From assembly GCA_030141605.1 (NCBI GenBank), contig JAQGDQ010000541.1:1-64000 (forward strand): DNA of 64,000 bases, read 5' to 3'. The stretch's first letter is position 1; each line of letters opens with the position of its first letter. This stretch comes from Tubiluchus corallicola (Eukaryota; Priapulida; Priapulimorpha; Priapulimorphida; Tubiluchidae). The notes under the pieces were generated by a model. It saw only the letters and a program-made list of their open reading frames with translations, made no database searches and had not been told where the DNA came from. Below, in pieces: positions 54,001 through 64,000 of this stretch. The position numbers and the translations under genes were made by a program.

Positions 54001-54775
54001 AAAAGTATTTGGTTAGTTTTGTGATTGGCTTGAATTACGTAAGCCGTTAAGCACAATAAGAAAATTTAGATATTATATCAGTTATTGTAAATTAGACAAT
54101 TTACTTCACTATGTAAGGCCTGTATAATAATTACGATAATGACTGTTCTCTACAATTTATGATGTATTACGGAATAAATTAAGATTTTTGTGCAAAATGC
54201 TAACAATGCAGTGGAACCCTCTGTACATAGTTACTCGTCAGTTTGTCAGATTTGTGTGTATTTTGGAAGCGCTTGCAGAAATTTAATTTGAGTGTCTATT
54301 AAATTCGCAACGGTCGACCATTGCTATTTTCAGTAAAGCTTCGCCCACTGTACACACACTGAAGCTATTTAAGTCACGTGATCAGACAACTAATTCGCAA
54401 GCATGTAATGTCATACTCCTAAGCCTCTTCCACTCTCTATAACCGAAGGTAAAGGGACGACCATTAATATTGAATTTGCAATCGAGCGGCACAGTAGCCG
54501 TTTAATGAACTTGCATTGATTCGCAACACGAATTGTCTTCACCTTAATACAAAAAAGGTTTATCATACCTGCACGCAGCTGTCCTTACGGGCTTAATTAG
54601 TGGATAAAGGAATAGTCGTAGAAAATTCATTCGCGGTTCAAATTAGACGCACGTTGGTTTTTATATAATAATTTCAATTAGAGTACTTGTTTTAAAGCAA
54701 AAATTCCAGTATAAACACGAGATACGCAAAAATTATTTAACATACAGATATAATTTTATGTAACCTATATGACAC
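51015..54775. other. Intergenic DNA, no gene recognised
   Basis: A 139-codon minus-strand frame at 51793-52212 opens with GTG after an in-frame stop and has no motif I recognise. In DNA this AT-rich, a frame of this length is borderline by chance. The remainder is AT-rich, with a telomere-like patch at 52418-52490. Confidence 0.4.
52418..52490. repeat. Degenerate TTAGGG-like patch
   Basis: GGTTAGGGTTAGAGGTTAGGG, then GGGGTTAGGATTACGGTTGG and CCTTAGGG, resemble the common metazoan telomere repeat but are imperfect and only about 70 bp long. Confidence 0.55.
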
Positions 54776-54779
54776 AGAT

Positions 54780-55270
54780 AAACGTAAAGATAAGGGTGAA
54801 GATAAGAATAAAGATAAAGGTAACGATAACGGTAAAGTTAAAGGTAAAGGCAAAAAGATAAAGATAAAGATAAAGATAGAGATAGAGATAGAGATAGAGA
54901 TAGAGATAGAGATAGAGATAGAGATAGAGATAGAGATAGAGATAGAGATAGAGATAGAGATAGAGATAGAGATAGAGATAGAGATAGAGATAGAGATAGA
55001 GATAGAGATAGAGATAGAGATAGAGATAGAGATAGAGATAGAGATAGAGATAGAGATAGAGATAGAGATAGAGATAGAGATAGAGATAGAGATAGAGATA
55101 GAGATAGAGATAGAGATAGAGATAGAGATAAAGATAAAGATAAAGATAAAGATAAAGATAAAGATAAAGATAAAGATAAAGATAAAGATAAAGATAAAGA
55201 CAAAGGAAAAGGTAAAGGTCTGGGTAAAGGTAATGGTAAAGACAAAGACAAAGTTATAGATAAAGGTCGG
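54780..55270. repeat. (GATAGA)n / (AAAGAT)n hexanucleotide array
   Basis: About 265 bp of near-perfect GATAGA (about 54869-55130) is followed by AAAGAT units (to about 55205) and flanked by degenerate AAAGGT(A/C) words on both sides. The pure core with decayed edges is the usual pattern of an actively slipping array. The minus-strand Ser-Leu repeat frame is not a gene. Confidence 0.98.
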
Positions 55271-55274
55271 TCTA

Positions 55275-57010
55275 AAGATTAAGCAAAGGTGAAAATAGAG
55301 GTCTTTTATTGTCCTTTTTGGTCACTTGTTTGCAAAGTAGCTCTATAAAGAGGTTTGTTTCGCTGTGATGCCGTTATTGTTTTTGTTTTCGTTGCTGTAC
55401 AGGTGATAAGATTTTATCAGTGTTTAGTATTGTGATGTCACTATAGAATATCTCCGTATTCTAAATTATTGCGAAATTATTGAAAAAACGAATTTCATAA
55501 CAACTATAAATGACATATCTGGGAAGCTGGAGAGTAAAAACTAAGTAAGCGAGAAAGTCAACGCTTCGCATTCCGGACGATTTGGAAATTCATTGTCATC
55601 TGATGTTGTTTCATTTCCTTTTTTCAAGTTTTATATAATTTTCTCTTGTTTGAACACAGTTGCTTTGAAGCTTTTCTGTTCAAGAAATCTCACAGACAGC
55701 AAAAGATATTATCAAAAGACTCCTCTATGACATTCCTAAAGCATCCCAATTACGTTTATGGAAATGATTTTAGTTTGATTAACTTTGCATCAAAACCGTG
55801 CATGAGTGCTAATCAAACTTCAGTCCGCTTTTAACGCCAATATATAATTACTCGAAGAAACACATCAAATTCTATCAGGAAGATAATCAATCCAGCAGGC
55901 AAATTACACCCGCGTCTTGATCCCAGGGAGCCCTTTCGGTTTTCGATAAAAAGTGTCAATTGATTTATAAATTCACAAACCTCCAACGTCAAACAGCTTT
56001 CATGAGATTTTTAACGTATTTAAAAGTTTTTCAATTTGTAAAATGTTTTGTTAATTACTTTCTCATTTTTTGCGCCCACCCTGTATAGCTGCTGCTTGTT
56101 TTCAATCTGTGTAGTATGCTAACAATGAATGAATGGGTCTTTGCAGGGCGCTATTGATTTCTTATGCCCATAATATCGAACTTTGCTACATTCTCGAGAT
56201 TTTCTTTGGGTTATTTTCTTCCAGAAGCGGCTGTAATTTGAACGTGTTTGCGATACACGAAGCAGAAGTGGTGTGGCGCATGCACATGCTTCCGGTTTGT
56301 GCGGTGACCGCAGGTTTTGCGCCGCGGCAACGTGTGAACAGTGTGAAAATTCTGTGACAGATCTTTGTTTGAAATGTGCAAAACACGGAACAGTTTTAAC
56401 GTTTGAAGACTTTTGTTTGGCAATGAGGTCCCCCTGTGTGTTTTGAACGTTTTGAAACGCAGATCAGTCGCACCTTCCGTGTGCGTGCGTATACGCACAG
56501 GGCTCGTTTCGTTTTCGTGTGTTTTCCATTAAATTTTTGTACACTTTTCGCGTAGTGTTCTTGTGATTTGCGTTGATAAAAGTGATGATAATCATTACGT
56601 TTAGGTAACGATCGCAGAAAGGGTCAAGTGAAACTGTTTCCCAAACTCATGCTGTCTGCTTTTTCTTTTACCTGTGTAAATGCATGTATCTAAAGTAAAT
56701 GTATGAGAAAGGAAGAATTTATCATGAGTAGAGTAAATCATAGAACACAGTGATACAGTAACGAATAGAGTAATACATAAAATACAATACGTATGACTGT
56801 ATATAAGACACAATTATTATTTAATAGTTACATGAATGAAGTAAATTAATGTAAACTGACGGTACTGCATAAAATGTAGGAGAGGATGAGGTGTAGTATT
56901 CATAGCCTCCTTCCCCTCTCGGATTCAACATACAGGCATGGAATGTAAAACCTACTCGTTATAAATGATTTCATTAAATTTAGTTATAGAGCAGTATCGC
57001 AAATACAATT
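55275..57010. other. Intergenic DNA with one CpG-rich patch
   Basis: No gene recognised. See the CpG-rich patch at 56240-56520. Confidence 0.4.
56240..56520. promoter_or_regulatory. CpG-rich patch, possible promoter or first exon
   Basis: This stretch has many CpGs for the window (GCGGTGACCGCAGG, GCGCCGCGGCAACGTGTG, CGTGTGCGTGCGTATACGCAC, GTTTCGTTTTCGTG). Genic CpG enrichment is common in invertebrates. No exon is identified, so promoter function is inference only. A transposon end is an alternative. Confidence 0.2.
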
Positions 57011-57013
57011 AAA

Positions 57014-57240
57014 ATGGGTATAGCTCAATGGCAGCGTGTTCGCTTCCCACCTGGGAGGTTGCAGGTTCAACACTCGATTGAATCATACCAAATATTTAAA
57101 AAATAGTTCTTCACCGCTGGTTTTTTTGACCAAACACGCGGGTTTATCGAAGTAATGCGCGGATAATAGTAATTGGCCCACCTTGGAAATAAGTATTGTG
57201 TTATCGCTGCATTAGGTCCAAAACCTAATGATTATTACTA
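57014..57240 (+). mobile_element. tRNA-Gly-like SINE
   Basis: The head (57014-57085) has an A box (TATAGCTCAATGGCAGCG) and an anticodon arm TTCGC-TTCCCAC-CTGGG, with CCC in the anticodon position (Gly). The B box is GCAGGTTCAACAC. Mispaired D and T stems and an altered B box argue against a functional tRNA. A body beginning TCATACCAAATATTTAAAAA matches the SINE at 24265. It ends near GTCCAAAACCTAATGATTAT at about 57240, where an ATT-type tail would begin. Confidence 0.65.
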
Positions 57241-57339
57241 TAAAAAGATATAACTTAAAATATGTACAGTCTATAAGATATGTGACCGTGTATTGCACGC
57301 ATCATTTCTACATTCATTCTTTCTTTCATTCATCCACTT

Positions 57340-57415
57340 ATTCACACACACGCGCGCGCGTACGCACGCACACACGCATCCTCTCACACTCTCACTCACC
57401 CTCTCACATACGCAA
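57340..57415. repeat. (CA/CG)n and CTCTCACA low-complexity run
   Basis: CACACACGCGCGCGCGTACG is followed by ACGCACACACGCATC and CTCTCACACTCTCACTCACC. Confidence 0.9.
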
Positions 57416-57419
57416 TCAA

Positions 57420-58070
57420 CCATTCATATGTAAATGAAAAAAAGAAAAAGAATCATCCGCTGGTGTTTTTAAGTATCATTTTATTGCACGTAAAGCAAAA
57501 GTTTTGAAAAAGTACCTAGAAGGTTGAAAAGTCGCTGCGTTTGAACAAACATTGCATAGTTAACTACAATATTTTTCCTAAGAAGTCTGAATATTACAAC
57601 AAGGATAACAAGTTTAATAACGTTGAAATTTTCTGTAAGCTGTCCATCAAAATTGCGTCAAAAAGCGACTTGAAAGGATTATTGAAATAATGTTGTCAAA
57701 AAGCCTACCTTACTGATTACATTATTTTATGTTTGAACAGTCGGATGAAAATCTAATGAAATCATTGCTTTAACAGTTAAACATTACATAATTCGCTGCA
57801 GGAATTGATTAAATATTGAATGTGATCTCTCATGCAAACATAACTGTGGGGGCTTGAGCGTGGGCTTGGTCTGCTAAAAGTCGCTCTGCATTTTCAAGGT
57901 TTATAACGTCTTAACATTGAAGAGCGTTGGTAAAGGAAACAAGGTGCATGCGGTGTTTGAGAAAATTGGGCTATCTTAGAGTTGGACAAGGGTATGGACA
58001 CTATTCTCTAATTTGGTAATCTGATTTACTCATCTTTACGCCATCAGGGCGAGGGAAAATATGGCTGAAC
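57420..58070. other. Intergenic DNA, no gene recognised
   Basis: AT-rich and without recognisable features. Confidence 0.5.
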
Positions 58071-58074
58071 AGTA

Positions 58075-58410
58075 ACGTCTTAACGCCCTGGTGATACAAA
58101 GTTAAGCAACGCTGACTCTGGTTAGTGAGTGGATAGATGACAACAGGAAAAATGTTCTAAACTTAGACAACTTCTAAACGGTTTCGTCTGTCACAGTGAC
58201 TCTGATTATTTCTCTTGCCGAGGATACATACATCTGAACTTGGTAAAGAGCATCTCTTTCGGTTCAGTACCGCATATTAGACGGTTATCCCTGATAATTA
58301 GAGAGGTATTGGTTCTGCTGCAGCTGCATAATAAGTGATCCCTGCGCTTCAGTGCCTCTAGCGTTTCGTTCTGTGTATACAGACTGACTGACTGACTAAC
58401 TGTAATACAT
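58075..58410 (+). mobile_element. Decayed 5S-like SINE with (ACTG)n tail
   Basis: GTGATACAAAGTTAAGCAAC, then GCTGACTCTGGTTAGTGAGT and GGATAGATGAC (58091-58141), align in order and spacing with the 5S internal promoter (A box, intermediate element, C box) seen at 47384-47440. The 5' third of 5S is not recognisable. A body of about 240 bp follows, then GACTGACTGACTGACTAACT as a simple tail. The body is not that of the 47346 element, so this is a different subfamily or an older relative. I cannot place its central domain by eye. Confidence 0.5.
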
Positions 58411-58909
58411 TTAATATTAAGATTATGATATGTATGTATGTTGCTCTGTTGTATGCGTTTTTTGTGCCTGAACCATTATACCACTTATACGTGGTTTCTT
58501 TGTTTCGATGTACAATGTTTTTAAGTCATTTTTTCTTTATCTCTTGTAATTTGCTTTGCTAAAAGGTTCAACAAATAAATACAATATACAAAAAAATCGT
58601 ATCGGCAGCTCCATGAAATGCTAAATCAGACTTTTTGGCATAGTCCAAGATTTCATTAAATAAACAAAGTTTATACGATGCCTTTCAGCCAAAGGCATTT
58701 ATAAACACTGATTTTAGCTGAAATATTGACCCTACAAGCATGACACGTCACTGATTTATGGCGTTTCTTTTACTGCCTTTTGCTTGCAATGCGCAGAATA
58801 ATTGGATTTTAAGTGACCATAATGGAAACCATTTCATTAACGACCTAAATATACAAGTAAAATCGCTGATTTGATGATAAGAGTTCGCTTGTATTTCGCG
58901 TTCAGGTAG

Positions 58910-59985
58910 ACGGAATACTAACTTGAAAGACTGATGTACAATGCTAGTCTGAAATACTAATGTACAATGCTAGTCTGTAAGACTGATGTGCAATGCTAGT
59001 CTGAAATACTAATGTACAATGCTAGTCTGAAACACTAATGTACAATGCTAGTCTGTAAGACGGATGTACAATGCTAGTCTGAACGACTGATGTACAATGC
59101 TAGTCTGAACGACTGATGTACAATGCTATTCTGAACGACTGATGTACAATGCTAGTCTGTAAGACGGATGTACAATGCTATTCTGAACGACTGATGTACA
59201 ATGCCAGTCTGAAAGACTGGTGTACAATGCTATTCTGAAAGACTGATGTACAATGCTAGTTTAAAAGACTGATGTACAATGTTAGTCTAAAAGACTGATG
59301 TACAATGCTAGTCTAAAAGACTGATGTACTATGCCAGTCTGAAAGACTGATGTACTATGCTATTCTGAAAGACTGATGTACAATGTTAGTCTAAAGACTG
59401 ATGTACAATTCTAGTTTGAAAGACTGATGTACAATGCTAGTTTGCAAGACTGATGTACAATGCTAGTTTACAAGACTGATGTACAATACTATTCTGAAAG
59501 ACTGATGTACAATGTTAGTCTAAAGACTGATGTACAATTCTAGTTTGAAAGACTGATGTACAATGCTAGTCTAAAAGACTGATGTACAATGCTAGTCTAA
59601 AAGACTGATGTACAAGGATTGTCTAAAAGACTGATGTACAATGCTAGTCTGACAGACTGATGTACAATGCTAGTCTGACAGACTGATGTACAATGCTAGT
59701 CTAAAAGACTGATGTACAATGATAGTCTAAAAGACTGATGTACAATGATAGTCTGATAAACTGATGTACAATGCTAGTCTAAAAGACTGATGTACAATGA
59801 TAGTCTAAAAGACTGATGTACAATGCTAGTCTGATAAACTGATGTACAATGCTAGTCTGAAAGACTGATGTACAATGCTAGTCTGACAGACTGATGTACA
59901 ATGCTAGTCTGACAGACTGATGTACAATGCTAGTCTGACAGACTGATGTACAATGCTAGTCTGAAAGACTGATGTACAATGCCAG
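58910..59985. repeat. 26-bp hairpin-bearing minisatellite, about 41 copies
   Basis: The unit is close to GACTGATGTACAATGCTAGT plus CTGAAA. Each junction forms an inverted repeat AGTCT-NNN-AGACT, extended to six bases where the unit reads AGTCTGACAGACT. Variants (CTAAAA, CTGACA, CTGATA, TTCTG) are shared by runs of neighbouring units, so the array grew by local duplication. It ends about 30 bp before the splice acceptor of the 60016 exon, so it is intronic or promoter DNA of that gene. Confidence 0.95.
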
Positions 59986-60015
59986 TTTTTAATTTTATCT
60001 CATTTTTTGTTTCAG

Positions 60016-60845
60016 AACGGTACTGCATGGCAGCAGGACAGAGTGCAGGACGAATTCAACGTCCAAAAGGTTTTGACGCGTCTTTGTGGAAAACGATCAT
60101 CGTGCCTAACTTGGTCAAAATAAATGATCTGGTAAGTAGATCCAAGCTTCGTCTGCCACGTGGCGCACTTTTTATGAGCAGTACTCACCTCTATCTAAAC
60201 AGAAAGAAATTTTGGGTGGTCACATTAATAGATTGTACACAATTTGAATAATCACAATTGGAAAGTTTAGTGGAGTTAAGACCCTACCATAGCTCTGAAC
60301 AATAATTTCACTCCACAATCCTTCAAAGCAGTTGCTCAATTTTTTTCCATATTTGGATAATAGGGAGCGTGCAGGTGATTTTGTGACCTATTACAGATTG
60401 GATTAAGAAATTGTGAGCCAAAATAAACAAAGCGTATATAAAGATTAAATTTCGTGCTACATGTAACTAAAAGCTGGTGGCACAATCATTATTATTAATT
60501 ATACATGTGGCTTTAGACTTCAGTTTGTTGACCACCAGTCAACAATACTGATCAACAATAACACGTTACAACCCGATGTGTGGAAACGCTCCCCCACCAA
60601 CAGCTTCAGTTTTTCTTTCTGGTCTGTTGTTTATCATTTTGCCTCCTTCACCGCAGATCGAAGCTGGAGTCACGTGATAAATATGTATATTAGATCAACA
60701 GCTGTCGATGTATCGCACTGAATTATTAACTTGGCGTACACGTTTTGTCTGTTACCAGAATCCAAAGCTGTTGTCGCTCGGCGATTGTGACAAAATTGTT
60801 AATGAAGCCACTACGCAGCTTACAGCCTACCAGCAATTACGCTAA
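60016..60845 (+). CDS. Candidate CARD-like gene, two exons (partial model)
   Basis: Exon 60016-60131 follows a strong acceptor (TTTTTTGTTTCAG) and ends at a good donor (CTG|GTAAGT). Exon 60759-60845 follows TGTTACCAG and joins in phase. From the ATG at 60027 the product is 63 residues; the frame is also open back to the acceptor, so an upstream coding exon is possible. Residues about 20-34 (SLWKTIIVPNLVKIN) suit a CARD first helix. LSLGDCDKIVNEATT (40-54) with A58 and L62 fits the third and fourth helix pattern of Apaf-1-type CARDs (L.....[ED]K[VI].NE.T....A..L). The second helix is short or missing, and helices 5-6 are absent because a stop follows QQLR. CARDs are homotypic adaptors of apoptosis and innate immunity. 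It may be a fragment, a pseudogene or an incomplete model. Confidence 0.35.
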
Positions 60846-60849
60846 TTAT

Positions 60850-62960
60850 GTTTGCAGTTTTTTGTGCTAGCTTTAATGGCTGTTTACGTGAAACTATTTG
60901 ACGAGCAACCGAATGTGAGAAATTGGTAAATTTTTAATTTTGCTAAGCGTAAAAGTAATGACTTAATTTCAGTGACCTAATTAATATCCGTAGTTATTTT
61001 CCTGCACGATGCAGATATCTGATTGTTTTGAAGCTCCGGTTTTTCGTTGGAAATTTTCAACTTTCAGGGCGATTTTTTATACGTCTCTTGTCAAAGTTTG
61101 GAACATCAAGCTAAGGCGAAATGACCAGCGCGTGCACTGTACAGCGTTACGCAGAGTAGTGAGCAGTAAAAACAAAGTAAAGGCTATATTGCAGAACCTT
61201 GAGAAATATTTTTCATAACTTGCAATTTATGTTTGTTGAATTGTGATAACAGGCAACGTATTGTCCAGCTATATGCTGTTTTAAGTTTTCTGGAGCAAGT
61301 TGTTGCGCCAGTCCTTATGAAAAGACTTGATATGTCAAACGCTACTAATGTTTCTTCCTAGATGATGTAAGAAACTTTTCTAGATGGGACCCAAAAATCA
61401 GAAACTGTAAATCTTGAACGTTGATGTCCATCGTCCTGGTCAGAAAATACGTATTTTAATGACGGCAAGCATTTCAACTTCGTGAGTGGGGAAGGAAAGA
61501 ACGGTCGGTCCGCTGGGCAAAGGAACGGGTAGACTTGCTGCTCTGAAATTTCTTGTCTCTTTGGCTGGAGGTTGAACACGCACCAATTCTCCATGTTTTG
61601 GCTTTAAAACCTCCAGAATCTTCTGCCATTTTTTCTAGCTTCGTGAAATGACACACTTGTGTCACACTCTTTCAATAGATTCCAGAATAGTTCAGAAAAA
61701 CCAATGTTAGGAATTTTAGAATTTGGTTTTTGTTAGTAATATTGTCTTTATTTGCTACTATTACTGTATGTGCCAAGTTCGCTGTTGTGAAAACATGTAG
61801 ATAGATTACCTGGTCTGAAATCATTTAACAAGTAGAGGGTTGTTCTTACTTGTGGTAAAAGTAGTGGTTTAAAGATAGGTAATTAAGGATTTCGTGGTGT
61901 ACACCTTAGGCTAAAGTTACTGTGCGAAAGTTTTACACCTGTTCCTAGGTATAACATCTGAGGCGTGCATTGAGGCACAAACAAACGAAAATTTATATAA
62001 TGGTGTGATGAATATTTCTACTTCGTAAAGGTAGATTATCCTCTCATTTAGAGAGTTTTGGCTTTTTATGTACCACAACACTTATTCAGCGTTACTTTAT
62101 TTGATGAAGATCATGATGATGTTGATGATAATGTCGATGATGATGTTGATAAGAACGCTGATGATGAATAGGGTCTATTAAACTTCCTAAAACTTATCAG
62201 ACAAGTATTGTCCAGCTCTAGCCATTGAAATCATGAGTATATCAATGCAGGAATCAATGCAGCAACATATATATATATATATATGTTCTAGGATATCAAC
62301 AATATGAATAAAAATGGACGAACTTATCGATCCTATAACTATAACACCTACGAACGATTGTCGGAATGTAAAGGCCTAATCGTACCTTGCACTAAACATG
62401 TGTACCAGAGATAAGAGCTGTTATAGGCGATCGCGTTTACAAACGGTGAAGTGGGTTCAAAGTACTATTCCGCACTAGCTGCTTGACATTTCAAAACCTT
62501 TTTAATAATAGTGCGGAAGGAGAATTCTATCCTAATGTCGAATGAATCTTCTTCGTTTGAGAACAGAATATCCGTGTGTGTGATTGGATCGTAGATTTAC
62601 TATAATTTTCTTTGTGGTGTTTATGTTTCTACGTAATAATTCTACGTGGGCTGCGTCTGTACATGCATTTTGTTTACTGTCAAAGGCATAATTTTCATCA
62701 TCATGTTTCAAATCTTGGCAAAACCTGGTGCACTGGATCGATAAAGCTGCCATTACACAAGTCTTAATGTTAACGTGTTTGTGCTTTTCTGAAAGCAAGG
62801 AGAAACGGGAATTGCTAATTAAATAATTATAGTAACTCAATTTATGCATTTTTAATTGTTTACACTTACACTTGCACTACCGTAACCGTATTGTTGAAGT
62901 TACTTTCGAAATTCCATTAGCAGACCTAAGATACCTAGGGTAATAAGTCGAAACACGTGT
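60850..62960. other. Region with unassigned open frames
   Basis: A frame ending at 61218 (TALRRVVSSKNKVKAILQNL then a stop) looks helical and could be a related exon, but the acceptor in front of it (TTTCAG at about 61066) is weakly placed. Minus-strand frames at 61358-61665 overlap each other and are unrecognised. 62100-62170 has GATGATGTTGATGATAATG low-complexity sequence, and an (AT)n run lies at 62268-62285. A 40-codon open stretch after GTTCTAG at 62287 is within chance expectation. Confidence 0.35.
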
Positions 62961-62969
62961 TGCAACAGA

Positions 62970-63114
<145 letters not shown>

Positions 63115-63345
63115 TGCTACTGCTACTGCTACTGCTACTACTAGTACTGTTATTGTTATTGAAACTGCTACTCTAACTACTACTTGTCATAGATGCTACT
63201 TTCTTGCTTACACTAATGTCGACGAGATGTCAGTGACAAAGACAATTATTATTAAAGCAGTAACAGTGAACACATGACATAGAGCACTGAGTGCACCTGT
63301 CACCACTTTTATAGATCCTCAAACAATTTGCTTGTGTCGCCACAG

Positions 63346-63493
63346 GAGAATTTTATTCGTTCGGTTTTGCGTCCTTCTTATGTTTTTCGTAGGCGCATAC
63401 GTATTACGCAAAAAGGTGACAGGTAGGCAGATAGAAAAGGCTGTGTCCCCTAAGGCCAAAACCACATTATCACTCAGTGCTTATAGACAATGA
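63346..63493 (+). CDS. Possible terminal exon: transmembrane segment plus basic tail
   Basis: After GTCGCCACAG at 63345, one frame (phase 1) reads RILFVRFCVLLMFFVGAYVL, then RKKVTGRQIEKAVSPKAKTT and a short Ser/Tyr-rich end to a TGA at 63491-63493. A 19-residue hydrophobic helix followed by RKK and a short tail is what the last exon of a type I or tail-anchored protein looks like. AATAAA follows at 63606. It lies 2.5 kb after the CARD-like exons on the same strand, but no linking exon is seen. The acceptor's pyrimidine tract is poor, and 49 open codons can occur by chance. Confidence 0.25.
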
Positions 63494-63499
63494 GACTTT

Positions 63500-64000
63500 C
63501 AAGGGACTAAGCTGATAGTGTCAGGCAGCGTTTGTCTGATGTGCGAAAATTTGACATTCAAATTTGCAACGAATTTCTTTAACCACATGTTGTGTTGTGC
63601 TATGTAATAAAGTGCTTTATTGTTGTTAATTTATTTTAACAAGGTTTTAATTATTACACTGGTTATTTCTAATGATTTCTTAGTGAGTATGATGTGTCTT
63701 GAAACTTAGTTAGTAAAGTGAATTTTATTTTATTGAAACTGTGAGTATTTTGTGTGAGAATCGCCGTTTAACTAAAATAATAAACAATAAAGTTTGCTTG
63801 TAGTACTTTGCTTGTTTCAAATTGTTCTAAACCAAAGGTCACAGTTAGCTACACCTACGCTCGTGGTGACCATTATATCAGTCCCTAAACATATATGGCT
63901 GGTTTGTCAGGCATTTGGTTTATTCAGACAAAACTCTTAAGATCTCTTACGTTTGAATCCTAATAAATCTCTTGTTGCATGCACTTCCTTCTTACACATG
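63500..64000. other. AT-rich 3' flank
   Basis: AATAAA occurs at 63606-63611, and AATAATAAACAATAAAG near 63777-63793 offers further polyadenylation sites. No coding sequence is recognised to the window end. Confidence 0.4.

Noticed and set aside
54838-55251. 137-codon Ser-Leu repeat frame, minus strand
   Set aside because: It is a pure hexanucleotide microsatellite.
57014-57085. Functional tRNA-Gly gene
   Set aside because: The D and T stems are mispaired, the B box is altered and a SINE body follows.
58910-59985. CRISPR-like array
   Set aside because: The whole 26-bp unit repeats, there are no unique spacers, no cas genes are present and the context is a eukaryotic genome.

Overview
The window looks like nuclear DNA of an invertebrate metazoan. 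The sequence is AT-rich by eye and gene-poor. Genes are split by introns with GT..AG borders and followed by AATAAA signals. The rest is microsatellites, minisatellites, decayed LINEs, tRNA- and 5S-rRNA-derived SINEs and non-autonomous DNA transposons. There is no bacterial-style operon, Shine-Dalgarno site or CRISPR array. I cannot name the species; a lophotrochozoan such as a mollusc is compatible, but nothing in the window decides it.

Host genes, all on the + strand. (1) 7621-11809: a five-exon gene for an unrecognised 222-residue membrane protein (signal peptide or anchor, short luminal part, one transmembrane helix, cytoplasmic tail with a heptad helix). All four junctions are canonical and in phase. 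(2) 17329-21343: a three-coding-exon LITAF-domain gene, 133 residues, the one confident family assignment. (3) 26668-27146: a weak two-exon candidate for a small Cys/Trp-rich membrane protein. (4) 60016-60845: two in-phase exons whose product resembles the start of a CARD domain, directly after a large minisatellite. (5) 63346-63493: a possible terminal exon with a membrane segment and short basic tail. Whether (4) and (5) belong to one gene is open.

Layout. 1-2.9 kb: a large inverted repeat made of two opposed copies of the same deleted LINE 3' end, enclosing an LTR-like segment and a 47-bp minisatellite. 6.9-11.8 kb: an irregular repeat field and then gene 1, whose last intron is mostly two related minisatellites that appear to derive from its own 5' splice site. 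17.3-21.5 kb: the LITAF gene, with a TTAA-flanked transposon and a LINE fragment in its first coding intron. 24-47 kb: SINEs, LINE ends, TTAA elements, hAT-type elements and long simple repeats. 47.3 kb: a SINE headed by a nearly complete 5S rRNA sequence. 50-59 kb: a 41-bp repeat, a long hexanucleotide array, a CpG-rich patch, a tRNA-derived SINE and a decayed 5S-like SINE. 58.9-63.6 kb: the 26-bp hairpin minisatellite and the CARD-like and terminal exons.

The genes do not form an obvious pathway. LITAF proteins act at late endosomes and CARD domains act in innate immunity and apoptosis, but no functional link is shown here. The most unusual observations are the minisatellites built from a splice donor, the opposed LINE ends with identical internal deletions, the CARD-like exons abutting a hairpin array, and the 5S-headed SINE.
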